DNA of 64,000 nt from Tragulus kanchil (GCA_022376925.1 JAIOJX010000032.1:170091979-170155978), one strand, 5' to 3'; positions 34,113-46,900 are shown, counted from the first letter of the stretch. Numbers and translations: made by a program. Notes: generated by a model not told the origin, from the letters alone.

Positions 34113-34572
34113 TGTGGGGAAACAAACCAATGGAGGTTTTTGCAGCTTTGGCTGAGCCAGGAGAAAATCATCTTGAAAATGAAAGAACAGAGACAAAAGC
34201 AAGTTGATTTGATTCACACAGGCTCATTAGCTGGGGTCACACTGCTCAGCAACAGGTGGGGAGCTGCCGTGAACACTGGAAGGCCGCGTCCGCGCAGACT
34301 CCTCCTCGCTGGTCTAGCTGCCTTGCAGCTGTAGCGCGTCTCTCCATTCGGGAGACAACGTAAGCGACTTAGAGTCACAGTCGTTTATTAGAGCGATTAC
34401 TGATCAGGGCTGTGACTGCCTCTCAGCCCGTGCTAACATCATTCCCTGCAAATACCTGGACGCTTAAGCTCTCAATAAAAGTGGACTGGTGTTCATGGCC
34501 TTGACCCAAGAGGTTCTGAGCCCTGTTCCCATCCTTTCTGTCTTAGAAGTCTTGCTATTCTCTATGCACCCA
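34113..34572 (+). mobile_element. Solo LTR of an endogenous retrovirus (copy A)
   Basis: A 460-bp element begins TGTGGGG and ends CACCCA, the usual TG...CA of a retroviral LTR. It carries a polyadenylation signal (aataaaag at 34475) and is inserted in the older L1. In the intact copy B it is flanked by the 6-bp repeat gctgta, as for class II (ERVK-like) elements. No gag, pol or env sequence is present, so this is a recombined solo LTR. Orientation follows the polyadenylation signal. The right side is truncated by the duplication joint. Confidence 0.75.
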
Positions 34573-35225
34573 GCTTACATAGTGTCCATCGACGAATGAA
34601 TGGATCCAGAAGCTCTGGTACATACATACAATGGAATACTACTCAGCTGTTAAAAGAAATGCAGAAGACTCAGTCCTAATGAAGTGGCTGGCTCTAGAAC
34701 CTGTAATAAAAAGTGAAGTAAGTCAAAAAGAGAAAGACAAGTACAGTATACTAACACACATATATGGAATCTAGTAGGACGGTCTTGATAACACACGCAG
34801 TGAACTCATGGAAAAACCGACAGAGCATAGACATAGGGACATTGTGGGGAAGAAATAGGGAGGGGGAGGCATGGGGGGAGTACCATGGAAACCTATACCG
34901 TCATGTGTGGAAAAGATAGCTATTGTCATTGTGCTAAGGGAATAGGAGTGCTCACAATGGCATGGGGCAATGGTCCGGAGGGGTGGGATGGGAGGAACTG
35001 GGGGTGGTGGGGACCATGGCTGTGCATATGACTGATCTGGGAACATACATGTCTGTGAACAACAAAACTCTGTAAAACCCTTAAAATAAAGAATTAAAAA
35101 AAAAAAAAAAGAACCTAACGTATGTATACCACAGGGAACTCTGTTCAGAACTCTGAAATGACCTATATAGGAGTAAACTCTATAAAAGAGTGGATCTAAA
35201 TATATGAATAACTCACTTTGCTGTA

Positions 35226-35687
35226 TGTGGGGAAACAAACCAATGGAGGTTTTTTGCAGCTTTGGCTGAGCCAGGAGAAAATCATCTTGAAAATGAAAGA
35301 ACAGAGACAAAAGCAAGTTGATTTGATTCACACAGGCTCATTAGCTGGGGTCACACTGCTCAGCAACAGGTGGGGAGCTGCCGTGAACACTGGAAGGCCG
35401 CGTCCGCGCAGACTCCTCCTCGCTGGTCTAGCTGCCTTGCAGCTGTAGCGCGTCTCTCCATTCGGGAGACAACGTAAGCGACTTAGAGTCACAGTCGTTT
35501 ATTAGAGCGATTACTGATCAGGGCTGTGACTGCCTCTCAGCCCGTGCTAACATCATTCCCTGCAAATACCTGGACGCTTAAGCTCTCAATAAAAGTGGAC
35601 TGGTGTTCATGGCCTTGACCCAAGAGGTTCTGAGCCCCTGTTCCCATCCTTTCTGTCTTAGAAGTCTTGCTATTCTCTATGCACCCA
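35226..35687 (+). mobile_element. Solo LTR (copy B, with intact 6-bp target repeat)
   Basis: Same element as 34113-34572 repeated by duplication 10. Here both target-site copies gctgta are seen (35220-35225 and 35688-35693), and the host L1 resumes as cagcagaaacttacacaac. The strict TG/CA ends plus 6-bp repeat support a class II LTR; the exact family cannot be named without a library search. Confidence 0.78.
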
Positions 35688-36191
35688 GCTGTACAGCAGA
35701 AACTTACACAACACTGTAAATCAATCATACTCCCATAAAAATTAATTTTAAAAAAAGAAAGCCAAGAGAGAAAAAAGAGCCAGAATATAAAGTATTGTGT
35801 TTATGACACAAGTAAGACTATAACTTAGATGCACACACACTAAAAATTTTTGTTTAGTATCTTTTTTTTTCAACTATATGATTCCAGGTTTGCCCTTGGA
35901 TCTACCTGCTATAGCACCAACCTGAAATTTGAGAAGTCTACTTAAGAAATCAGGTTTAAATACTTTCAACTGTTCCTAAACAGACTTGGCCCCTTCTATA
36001 AAAGACATGTGCCCACACATGCTTTCTAATCCTTAAAATAACAAGCCACCTCCTTAACACATGGGCAGGTTTTTCAAAAGTTAAAAAAAAAAAAAATCTA
36101 CAAAGCCAAACTGTGACAATAAAAAGCTGCTGCTCAAGTGTTCTATATTTCAGAGATACTCACAAAGTCAAAATTTACTTTTGGACTCATG

Positions 36192-36480
36192 AGTGAAAGT
36201 CACTCAGTTGTGTCCGACTTTTGGCGACCCATGGAATTCTCCAGGCAAAAATATTGGAATGGGTAGCCTTTCCCTTCTCCATACAATCTTCCCAATCAAG
36301 GGATGGAACCCAGGTCTTCCACACTGCAGGTGGATTCTTTACCATCTCAGCCACCAGGGAAGCCCAAGAACACTGGAGTGGGTAGCCTATCCCTTCTCCA
36401 GGGGACTTCCTGACCCAGGAATGAAACCAGGCTCTCCTGCACTGCAGGCAGATTCTTTACCAGCTGAGCTACAACTGGAC
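36192..36480 (-). mobile_element. Bov-A2 type dimer SINE, antisense
   Basis: Two related units in reverse: gtgaaagtcactcagttgtgtccgac ... gccaccagggaagccc (36192-36365), then aacactggagtgggtagcc ... accagctgagctacaactgg (36368-36480). The second unit is repeated at 37510-37622. Confidence 0.85.
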
Positions 36481-36621
36481 AAACATTTCATTCATTGAAG
36501 GAAAAAGACCCGTTACGACTGAAAAATTTGTGATTTAAAAAGTTTAGCAAACTGAGAACAGAATGGAACATTCTCAATTTGGCAAATATTACAAATTTTA
36601 CACTAGAAGAGAGATCGTATT

Positions 36622-36876
36622 TTGTTTCTTGGCTGTGCTAGGTCTGCAATGCTGAGCATGGGCTTGCTCTAGTTGTGGGGAGCGGGAGCTACTCTGCAGT
36701 TGTGGTGCATGGGCTTCCCACTGCTGTGGCTTCCCCTGTTGTGCAGCACAGGCTCTAGAGCGTGAGAGGCTGCACTGCACAGGCTTCGCTGCCCTGCAGC
36801 CTGTGGAATTTTCTCAGGGATCAAACTCATGTCCCCTGCACTGGTATTCTTAACCACTGGACCACCAGGGAAGACC
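36622..36876 (-). mobile_element. Older CHR-like SINE, antisense (copy A of duplication 11)
   Basis: ttggctgtgctaggtctgca ... agttgtggtgcatgggcttcc ... aaccactggaccaccagggaag. Copy B at 37764-38018. Confidence 0.83.
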
Positions 36877-37000
36877 TAAATGGAGAAACTTAAAATCATT
36901 TTCTTAAGATTAGAAACAAGACAAAGCCGCGTATTATCACCACTATTGTTTAAGAGAAAACTGGACGTCATGGCTAATACGTTTAAGAAAAAGTTATACA

Positions 37001-37297
37001 GGGCTTCCCTGGTGGTCCAGTGGGTAAGGACACCGCCTTGCAGTGCAAGGGGCGCCGGTTCACTCACTCCATTGGCTGGACCGATGTGTCCAATTACTGA
37101 GCCGGAGCTCTGGAGCACATGCGCCCAGAGCCGGTGCTCTGTGACAACAGAGGCCACAGTGATGGGAGGTCCACACGGGCCAAAGAACAAAGATGGATGA
37201 AAATAGAGAAATGAAAGACCAATAGAAGTGGCCCGCCCGTCCCCCTCCCTCCCCACCCCCACCAAAATTTAAAAAAAAAAAAAAGAGAGAGAAAAAA
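37001..37297 (+). mobile_element. Young SINE, type I (copy A of duplication 11)
   Basis: Lacks about 40 bp after the B box (ggttcactcactccattggctgg). Target repeat agaaaaagttatac at 36986 and 37298. Confidence 0.92.
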
Positions 37298-37763
37298 AGA
37301 AAAAGTTATACTAATCATAAAGGGAGAAAACAATGTCATTAACTGTAGATGACATGAACTACCTTCAAACTATAAGAACTGGAAATACCACTGGAACTCA
37401 AGAGGGAGCTTGGCAAGGTGCAAGATCAACCTATAACAAAAGTTTCCTACACGAGTAGTAATCCACCATAAAATTTAACTAAAAAATAACCTCCACCAGG
37501 GAAGCCCAAGAACACTGGAGTGGGTAGCCTATCCCTTCTCCAGGGGACTTCCTGACCCAGGAATGAAACCAGGCTCTCCTGCACTGCAGGCAGATTCTTT
37601 ACCAGCTGAGCTACAACTGGACAAAAATTTCATTCATTGAAGGAAAAAGACCCGTTACGACTGAAAAATTTGTGATTTAAAAAGTTTAGCAAACTGAGAA
37701 CAGAATGGAACATTCTCAATTTGGCAAATATTACAAATTTTACACTAGAAGAGAGATCGTATT

Positions 37764-38018
37764 TTGTTTCTTGGCTGTGCTAGGTCTGCAATGCTGAGCA
37801 TGGGCTTGCTCTAGTTGTGGGGAGCGGGAGCTACTCTGCAGTTGTGGTGCATGGGCTTCCCACTGCTGTGGCTTCCCCTGTTGTGCAGCACAGGCTCTAG
37901 AGCGTGAGAGGCTGCACTGCACAGGCTTCGCTGCCCTGCAGCCTGTGGAATTTTCTCAGGGATCAAACTCATGTCCCCTGCACTGGTATTCTTAACCACT
38001 GGACCACCAGGGAAGACC
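37764..38018 (-). mobile_element. Older CHR-like SINE, antisense (copy B of duplication 11)
   Basis: Copy of 36622-36876. Confidence 0.83.
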
Positions 38019-38142
38019 TAAATGGAGAAACTTAAAATCATTTTCTTAAGATTAGAAACAAGACAAAGCCGCGTATTATCACCACTATTGTTTAAGAGAA
38101 AACTGGACGTCATGGCTAATACGTTTAAGAAAAAGTTATACA

Positions 38143-38441
38143 GGGCTTCCCTGGTGGTCCAGTGGGTAAGGACACCGCCTTGCAGTGCAAGGGGCGCCGG
38201 TTCACTCACTCCATTGGCTGGACCGATGTGTCCAATTACTGAGCCGGAGCTCTGGAGCACATGCGCCCAGAGCCGGTGCTCTGTGACAACAGAGGCCACA
38301 GTGATGGGAGGTCCACACGGGCCAAAGAACAAAGATGGATGAAAATAGAGAAATGAAAGACCAATAGAAGTGGCCCGCCCATCCCCTCCCTCCTCAGCCC
38401 ACCCCCACCAAAATTTAAAAAAAAAAAAGAGAGAGAAAAAA
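38143..38441 (+). mobile_element. Young SINE, type I (copy B of duplication 11)
   Basis: Copy of 37001-37297 with the same internal deletion; the tail differs slightly. Confidence 0.92.
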
Positions 38442-38639
38442 AGAAAAAGTTATACTAATCATAAAGGGAGAAAACAATGTCATTAACTGTAGATGACATG
38501 AACTACCTTCAAACTATAAGAACTGGAAATACCACTGGAACTCAAGAGGGAGCTTGGCAAGGTGCAAGATCAACCTATAACAAAAGTTTCCTACACGAGT
38601 AGTAATCCACCATAAAATTTAACTAAAAAATAACCTCAT

Positions 38640-39145
38640 AAAAGTGATAAAAACTAAAAAGCAGGTAGAAATTGACTTGAGACTATACAACAACTCTCTG
38701 GAGAAAGCTTTAGAGCTTTAATAAAAGACATAAAAGATACTCTAAATACCGTAATTGGGAATTCCACACTCCTGGATAGATAATATCATCAAACTTAGAA
38801 AAAGAACCCTGGAGAAAAGCTGGTGACAACTGAACTAAATTCTGCAGTCATTGTTAATCACCTCCGTGTTAATTTTCTAGTTTTCGTAATTGTACCGTGG
38901 TTATCTAAGTGTTACCCTCAGGGGAAGCAGAGTCAAAAGTATACATGCACTTTGTACTAATCCTACAATTGTAAGTCTAAAATTATTTTGAAATAAAAAG
39001 CCCGATAGGTAGATAAAGATATAAAAATTACAATAGTCTACAAAGCCAAGGTAATTTTTAAAGAGAAGAAAATCTGTGGGGTACTGACAGAAAAACAGAC
39101 AATGCAATAAAACACAAAGCTAAAGCCATGAATATGTGGGAACAT
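38640..39145. other. Intronic, AT-rich, possible old L1 remnant
   Basis: aaaatttaactaaaaaataacctcataaaag ... taaaagacataaaagatac weakly recalls L1 ORF2, not enough to name. Single copy. Confidence 0.4.
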
Positions 39146-39158
39146 AAGATACAATGAA

Positions 39159-39490
39159 GGGCTTCCCCTGGTGGTCCAGTGGGTAGGGACACCGCCTTGC
39201 ACTGCAGGGGGCGCCGGTTTGATCCCTGGCCTGGGAGGATCCCGCGTGCCAAGGAGTGGCTGGACTGTTGTCTCCAGTCGCAGAGCCGGAGCTCTGGGGC
39301 GCGTGCGCCCAGAGCCGGCGCTCTGCAGCAACAGACGCCACCGCGGTGGGAGGCCCGCAGGAGCCAGAGAACAGAGATGGATGAAAATGGAGAAATGAAG
39401 GACCAAGGAAGTGGCCCGCCTGCTCCCCTCCCTCCCCAACCCAACCCCCACCCAAAAATAAATAAATAAGTCTTTAAAAAAAAAAAAAAA
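39159..39490 (+). mobile_element. Young SINE, type I
   Basis: Full-length, with exact target repeat aagatacaatgaa at 39146 and 39491. Confidence 0.93.
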
Positions 39491-39812
39491 AAGATACAAT
39501 GAAACCAGTCCTATAAACTAGAGGGGAAAGGATAGACTACTGAGTGGAGAGGAGTGGAAAAAAGTGGTTCACTGCCTCAGTCTATAGAAAAGAATAAAAA
39601 ATAGACCCCTAGGCCCAAGTCTATATGCAGAAGGCAGGTTCCCTTTTAACACAGAGGGACTAAAAAACCCGCAAGAGAAAGATAAATGATAAAAGGGTAA
39701 CATGAAATGTAAGAAAATATCCTTGTGAGGCAGATATTTAAGCAAAACTTCAAAAGCACAAGACACAAGGCAAATGCTCATATAGGTTACACCAAAATTA
39801 AGAACAAAAGGA

Positions 39813-40052
39813 CAGGGCTTCCCTCTTTATCCAGTGGTGGCCCAGTGGGTAAAGAGTCTGCCTTGCAGTGCAGCGGGCACCAGTTCAATCCCTGGACTGG
39901 GAAGATCCCATGTGCCACAGAACAGCTGGACCGGTGTGTCCAATTATGAGCCAGCGCTCTGAAGCGCATGCGCCCAGAGCCAGTGCACTGAGACAAGAGA
40001 GGCCACTGGGAAGGGAGGCCCACACAGGCCAAAGAATAAAGATGGATGAAAA
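39813..40052 (+). mobile_element. SINE, type II, host of a nested SINE
   Basis: gtggcccagtgggtaaagagtctgcc ... gaaaataaat. Its A-rich tail is interrupted by the type I element at 40061, so the type II copy is older. Confidence 0.88.
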
Positions 40053-40060
40053 TAAATGGA

Positions 40061-40380
40061 TAGGGCTTCCCTGGTGGTCCAGTGGGTAAGGACACCGCCT
40101 TGCAGTGCAAGAGGCGCCAGTTCGATCCCTGGCCTGGGAGGATTCCACATGCCGCGGAGCAGCTGGACCGATGTGTCCAATTGCCGAGCCCAAGCTCTGG
40201 AGCGCATGCGCCCAGAGCCGGTGCTCTGCGACAACAGAGGCCACCGCGATGGGAGGCCCACACGGGCCAAAGAACAAAGATGGATGAAAATGGACAAGTG
40301 AAAGACCAATAGAAGTGGCCCGCCTGCTCCCCTCCCTCCCCACCCCCACCAAAATGAATAAATAAATAAATCTTTTTAAA
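40061..40380 (+). mobile_element. Young SINE, type I, nested in a type II tail
   Basis: Full-length, with repeat aatggata at 40053 and about 40382. The type II tail resumes after it (aaaaaatcaataaaagagg). Confidence 0.9.
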
Positions 40381-40641
40381 AGAATGGATAAAAAAATCAA
40401 TAAAAGAGGTCAAAAAAATGTGTTTAAAAAGTAAAGTCTGTCACTGTTTTTTTTAAAAAAAGAACAAAGAGACTTACAGGAAGATGACAGAACATACATG
40501 AAATGTCTAAAACCTATATCAGACTAGTATCTAGAAAATCAAGGACTATCTTAAGAATTAACATAGAAAGAAAATCAAACAGAAAAAGGCACAAAGAAAA
40601 ATGGCAATTTATAGAAGGCTCCCAAAGTCAAGGAATATATA

Positions 40642-42797
40642 TACCAAAAATAATAAACACAAGTTAACAATGAAGCATCACATTACACTTAGGCTGGGGA
40701 ATAAAAAAAAGCTGGAGAATTCTAACATTGGAGGAACCAGGGTTACAAAAATCCCTGTGCACTATGGTGGGGAATACGGGCTGATGAAGCCATCCAGAAG
40801 AGCAACCCAGTAGTACTTGATATTTCCTGTGACCCAGAAAGTCCACCCCTAGCTACACATCCACGAGGAGTTCTTACACAGCTCCACAAGGGACAGCACC
40901 CCTGCGTGCGCGGCACCCCTACCAAGTAGGTAAAATGTGGCTGACCCCTACCACTGAGCGCTGTGCATCAGGGAGAGCCAACAGGTATGATGCACAGATG
41001 AGACTGTGGCCTATTTACACAAAGCACAAAACACACACGTTTAGAACACGTATATACATACACACGTAACAATATATTAAAATGTTAGAACAGCAACCTC
41101 TTGGAAAGATAAGGGTATGATATACAGGGACTAACAAGAACAGATAGAGAATGGCCTCATTCTGATCAAAGATACGATTTTTGCAGCTGAACTTATAAAA
41201 ATGTTTACAAGAATACGAATAACAGGAAAGGGGAACTCTTATTGTTGACATGCATAAATTCAGTCAAATTGATCTCACTTGTAACAAAACACTTATTATT
41301 GGTATAGGAGATGAAATATCATAATAATGAAACATACTGTAAAAATAACTTACTTGACTGATCCTCAGAAGAATAAGGCACAAATGAACTGTGGCTAAGG
41401 AAAACAGACTCAGTAGCTTTTGACCAGTTAATTATATACTAAGCACTCATTAGACAGCAGGCACTACCAGGGAATAAAAGAAATAGAACCTAACGCCCAC
41501 AATACAATTTAGCTGGCAAGCTAATGGAGAACAGTAACTGAGACAAGGTGCAATCCCTGCCCCGTGAGAAAATCAGAGCGTGAATACTCCAAGTGCCATT
41601 CAACAGGTTTGTGAGATATGTATGAAATTGTCAACTCCCTAGCAGCAATATTACAAAACATAAAAAGCAATAGGCTAGTTTTATCTTATTCAATTTTTCA
41701 TTTATTTTAAAAATATATTTACCAAAATAATAAACACAAGTTAACAATGAAGCATCACATTACACTTAGGCTGGGGAATAAAAAAAAGCTGGAGAATTCT
41801 AACATTGGAGGAACCAGGGTTACAAAAATCCCTGTGCACTATGGTGGGGAATACGGGCTGATGAAGCCATCCAGAAGAGCAACCCAGTAGTACTTGATAT
41901 TTCCTGTGACCCAGAAAGTCCACCCCTAGCTACACATCCACGAGGAGTTCTTACACAGCTCCACAAGGGACAGCACCCCTGCGTGCGCGGCACCCCTACC
42001 AAGTAGGTAAAATGTGGCTGACCCCTACCACTGAGCGCTGTGCATCAGGGAGAGCCAACAGGTATGATGCACAGATGAGACTGTGGCCTATTTACACAAA
42101 GCACAAAACACACACGTTTAGAACACGATATACATACACACGTAACAATATATTAAAATGTTAGAACAGCAACCTCTTGGAAAGATAAGGGTATGATATA
42201 CAGGGACTAACAAGAACAGATAGAGAATGGCCTCATTCTGATCAAAGATACGATTTTTGCAGCTGAACTTATAAAAATGTTTACAAGAATACGAATAACA
42301 GGAAAGGGGAACTCTTATTGTTGACATGCATAAATTCAGTCAAATTGATCTCACTTGTAACAAAACACTTATTATTGGTATAGGAGATGAAATATCATAA
42401 TAATGAAACATACTGTAAAAATAACTTACTTGACTGATCCTCAGAAGAATAAGGCACAAATGAACTGTGGCTAAGGAAAACAGACTCAGTAGCTTTTGAC
42501 CAGTTAATTATATACTAAGCACTCATTAGACAGCAGGCACTACCAGGGAATAAAAGAAATAGAACCTAACGCCCACAATACAATTTAGCTGGCAAGCTAA
42601 TGGAGAACAGTAACTGAGACAAGGTGCAATCCCTGCCCCGTGAGAAAATCAGAGCGTGAATACTCCAAGTGCCATTCAACAGGTTTGTGAGATATGTATG
42701 AAATTGTCAACTCCCTAGCAGCAATATTACAAAACATAAAAAGCAATAGGCTAGTTTTATCTTATTCAATTTTTCATTTATTTTTAAAAATATATTC
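40642..42797. repeat. Tandem duplication 12, period 1077
   Basis: Copy A is about 40642-41718 and copy B about 41719-42797. Differences are a 2-bp deletion at 42127 (against 41050) and A/T-run lengths. The content is AT-rich intron with a possible old L1 fragment near 40735-40860. Confidence 0.95.
40680..41250. other. AT-rich intron, possible very old L1 piece
   Basis: The part 40735-40860 (gaagccatccagaagagcaac ... gacccagaaagtcc) weakly resembles an L1 ORF2 tail. The rest is unrecognised. Repeated at 41757-42327 by duplication 12. Confidence 0.35.
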
Positions 42798-42829
42798 CCA
42801 AATATTTCAACACATAATATAAAAAAAGA

Positions 42830-43090
42830 TTTTTTTGCGGGGGGCCACTTCTACTGATCTTTCATTTATTTATCTTTGTTCTTCGGCCTGTGTAGGCCTC
42901 CCATCACAGTGGCCTCTGTCACTGGAGAGCACTGGCTCTGGGCGCATGCGCTCCAGAGCTCCGGCTTGGTAGCTGGACACATCGGTCCAGTCGCTCTGCA
43001 GCACGTGGGATCTTCCCAGGCCAGGGATCGAACCGGCGTCCCTTGCACTGCAAGGCGGTGTCCCTATCCGCTGGACCACCAGGGAAGCCC
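42830..43090 (-). mobile_element. Young SINE, type I-like, antisense
   Basis: Reverse: ggccacttctactgatctttc ... gatcgaaccggcgtcccttgc ... accaccagggaagccc. Confidence 0.9.
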
Positions 43091-43504
43091 TAAAGAGAGT
43101 AAGATTTTACGTTCCTTCTTCATATTGTCTTTGAAATCTGGTATACACTTTACATTCATAAGCCATCTTCAATCATACCAGTCACATTTCAATAACTGAT
43201 AGCTACTGTGCTAGACAATGCAGCTCTAAGCACTCAAACAAGATAATCACATCTGGGCAGGATGAAGGGAAACAAGGGATACAGTCTTTGAGGGACAAGT
43301 ACAGTTTTAAGATGCAGGCCATTTCAAATCAGGCACAAACACAAGGAAAGCTTAAAAAACTTGGGAAGGGGGATGCCAGGGGAAACCTCCCTTAACCTGC
43401 AGGTCTAGCCAATTTCATCTCTCACAGTTCTTTCACTGGGCTCTAATAATGAAAACAAAAAAAAGGTTTAATTCTTTGATTCATGACTGCTTGAAATTTC
43501 TTCT

Positions 43505-43852
43505 CTTTTTTAAAGAATGTTTTAAATTTTTATTTATTTATTTATTTGTTTTTGGCTATTCTGGGTTTTCACTGCCACCACAGGCTCCTCTCTAGTTGCA
43601 GGGAGTGGGGCTACTCTCTAGTTGAGGTGAGCAGGCTTCTTGTTGCGGTGACTTCTCTTGCTGTGGAACTCGGGCTCTAGGGCACATGGGCTTCAGGAGT
43701 TGCGGCTCTGAGGCTCTAGAGCACAGCCTCCATAGTTGTGGCTCACAGGCTTAGCTGGTCCACAGCATGTGGGATCTCCGGATCAGGGATCGAACCGGTG
43801 TCTCCTGCATTACCAGGCAAACTCTTTACCACTGGGCTACCAGGGAAGTCCC
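43505..43852 (-). mobile_element. Older long CHR-like SINE, antisense
   Basis: (ttta)n start, then tttggctattctgggttttcac ... ctctagggcacatgggcttcag ... gggatcgaaccggtgtctcc ... accagggaagtcc. Flanked by atttcttct at 43496 and 43853. Confidence 0.87.
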
Positions 43853-44614
43853 ATTTCTTCTATGTTCTTGACTATGCTGGCACTTCTGTCTTGCACAGAA
43901 GTTAATTCCTGAAGTACCTGACTGTGAGTTTCTTGAGGGTAAGAATTATCTCATCTCTGTATTCTTAGAACACAGGACCTGGCAACCAGCAGGTGTGAAA
44001 CTGCTAGGTGAGTAAATAGCCAAGGAGAATGGTTTGGCTATAGTGTTAAGTTCATACAGGTGAACAGTTAGAAAAAAACAGTCATAAAGGTGGATCAGGA
44101 ATTCTGAATACTAAACCCGACTTGACTTTATCCAATTTTCTAGGATAACACTGCAAAGGTCATCTGAAGAGGAAATTTAACATTTACAGAATCCCCACAA
44201 TGTGGGATAGGGTGGGACAAGCACTTCTTCGTGTTAGTTTCTTCGATCACAACCACCCTGAACAGATGATGTCATTCTCTTTTGTTAAATAAGAGGTACA
44301 GCATGCAATGCTGACCATATAATGTTGAATACATAATACTGTGTTATGTATTTGAAAGCTGCTAAGAAAGCAGATTTTTAAATTCTCATGAACAGAAAAG
44401 AACATAAGTATATGTGATGATGAATATTAACTATTAGTTAACTAGACTCATTGTGGTGATCATTTCACAACATACACAAATATCTGAGGTTTTAAAAAAA
44501 GGAGAAAGAAGACGAATTCATTGGAACTACAGAAGGAAGAGCGTGAAGACACAGGACATAAGAAATGAAAGGACAACATAGAGATGAGCGATGAGAAGAC
44601 CAGAAAACAAACAG

Positions 44615-44850
44615 TAATGACAGCTAACATTTATCCATTACTATGTGTCAGGCACCATTCTAAACGCTTTACCCATATTGTCTCATTTAATCACTGCTTC
44701 AACCAATATTTATTTACTGATCACCTGTAAAAATGACAGCATGCTCTAGGTATCTGAAATAGTATCAATAAACAAAGCAAACATCTCTGCTCTCATGGAG
44801 CTTTCAGTGTGCCAGAGGAAACGGACAAATTACAATAAACGTAAGAAATA
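44615..44850. mobile_element. Ancient repeats (MIR-like, then a second old repeat)
   Basis: acatttatccattactatgtgtcaggcaccattctaaacgc ... tctcatttaatcactgc resembles MIR. The following part (catctctgctctcatggagc) is another common ancient repeat of unnamed family. Confidence 0.5.
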
Positions 44851-45659
44851 CGCAAACTATATAAAGGTAACAATGCAATGGGGGGGGACTAGATCAGGGT
44901 TAGGGAGGTTGAGAGGGTCATCAAATGGTCAGAGTAAGCCTCACTGAGGTGATGCTTGAAAAGAAGAAAAGGTGAAACCATAGACACACAAGAGATTCAC
45001 AGTTGCCAGCGGCTTGGGGAAACGAGACGGAACTAACTAAACAGGTACGCAAGGGACCTCTCTGAGGGATGGAAATGTTCTCTAACTTGACCTTGATAGT
45101 GATTACATAACTATACATTTGTCAAAACTCCTCAAACTATACACTTAGAGTGAATGTTCTATCTCCACATACACAGCTTCAAGTAACAAAAGAGCTACCC
45201 ACAGACTGAGAACTCCCATTCATCCCAGAGCACTCGTCTCTCAATTGGCAGGAAGTCTAACACTCAGCAGTTCAGTAGCTGTAGGTAAATAACAGGGTAT
45301 ATGCCAGATGTGTAACACGGACACAAAGCATCACACTGTGACAGCTACACAACCACTTTCAGGACATGTTAATACCAGAGTTAAAAAGAGGGCATGGTGA
45401 ATTAATGCAATGAGGTTCTACAAACCTCTATTTTATTGCTGTCAGAAATTCAATTTTAAATACATTTTATAAGAATAAAGGCACACTCCATACACTTCAT
45501 TTTTAAGTTAGTAATTCCTAATGACACAAAAAGATTACACCATAATTCAACAAATTCAACTGAGAACAGGTAAAGATCCATTTGGTGTAAATCTTCCATT
45601 ATCAAGAATCTGCTATCACTGTTTTGGGCTATAGTTTATTTAGAAAGTACGGAGCTCCT

Positions 45660-45775
45660 AGGACTTCCATGGTGGTCCAATGGTTTAGACTTGGCACTTC
45701 CACTGTAGGGGGCCTGGGTTCCATCCCTGGTACAGGAACTAAGATTCCAAATGCCCGGCAGTGCAGTTAAAAAAT
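45660..45775 (+). mobile_element. Older CHR-like SINE (copy A of duplication 13)
   Basis: aggacttccatggtggtccaatggtttagac ... ggttccatccctggtacagg. Copy B at 46785-46900. Confidence 0.8.
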
Positions 45776-46784
45776 AGGAAAAAAACAATAGTGACAAAAT
45801 AGGAAGTATGGACCTCCTGCTCAGGTTCAATGTAAGATTTTGCTTCTCTGAGTGAAAGCCAACGATCAAAGTGAACTCACATTTTCACTTGCTCCACTCT
45901 ACAAAAAAGAAAATGATGAATTAGCTTCTATGAAAATCAAAGGAAACGGACAAATTACAATAAACGTAAGAAATACGCAAACTATATAAAGGTAACAATG
46001 CAATGGGGGGGGACTAGATCAGGGTTAGGGAGGTTGAGAGGGTCATCAAATGGTCAGAGTAAGCCTCACTGAGGTGATGCTTGAAAAGAAGAAAAGGTGA
46101 AACCATAGACACACAAGAGATTCACAGTTGCCAGCGGCTTGGGGAAACGAGACGGAACTAACTAAACAGGTACGCAAGGGACCTCTCTGAGGGATGGAAA
46201 TGTTCTCTAACTTGACCTTGATAGTGATTACATAACTATACATTTGTCAAAACTCCTCAAACTATACACTTAGAGTGAATGTTCTATCTCCACATACACA
46301 GCTTCAAGTAACAAAAGAGCTACCCACAGACTGAGAACTCCCATTCATCCCAGAGCACTCGTCTCTCAATTGGCAGGAAGTCTAACACTCAGCAGTTCAG
46401 TAGCTGTAGGTAAATAACAGGGTATATGCCAGATGTGTAACACGGACACAAAGCATCACACTGTGACAGCTACACAACCACTTTCAGGACATGTTAATAC
46501 CAGAGTTAAAAAGAGGGCATGGTGAATTAATGCAATGAGGTTCTACAAACCTCTATTTTATTGCTGTCAGAAATTCAATTTTAAATACATTTTATAAGAA
46601 TAAAGGCACACTCCATACACTTCATTTTTAAGTTAGTAATTCCTAATGACACAAAAAGATTACACCATAATTCAACAAATTCAACTGAGAACAGGTAAAG
46701 ATCCATTTGGTGTAAATCTTCCATTATCAAGAATCTGCTATCACTGTTTTGGGCTATAGTTTATTTAGAAAGTACGGAGCTCCT

Positions 46785-46900
46785 AGGACTTCCATGGTGG
46801 TCCAATGGTTTAGACTTGGCACTTCCACTGTAGGGGGCCTGGGTTCCATCCCTGGTACAGGAACTAAGATTCCAAATGCCCGGCAGTGCAGTTAAAAAAA
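46785..46900 (+). mobile_element. Older CHR-like SINE (copy B of duplication 13)
   Basis: Copy of 45660-45775; poly(A) one base longer. Confidence 0.8.

Larger units (their letters stand above)
33470..35690. repeat. Tandem duplication 10, period 1113
   Basis: Copy A is 33470-34575, then a joint tacatag (34576-34582), then copy B 34583-35690. The unit holds the L1 3' end and a solo LTR. The joint looks like a damaged copy of the true continuation gtacagcag at 35691. Confidence 0.95.
36351..38637. repeat. Tandem duplication 11, period 1142
   Basis: Copy A is 36351-37492 and copy B 37493-38637. They share a Bov-tA fragment, an older SINE and a young SINE. Differences are mostly in the SINE tail (37241-37285 against 38383-38430). 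Confidence 0.95.

Noticed and set aside
33658..34125. 155-codon minus-strand frame with Pro-rich run, repeated at 34771-35331
   Set aside because: It is antisense to the G-rich L1 3' UTR and repeated by duplication 10.
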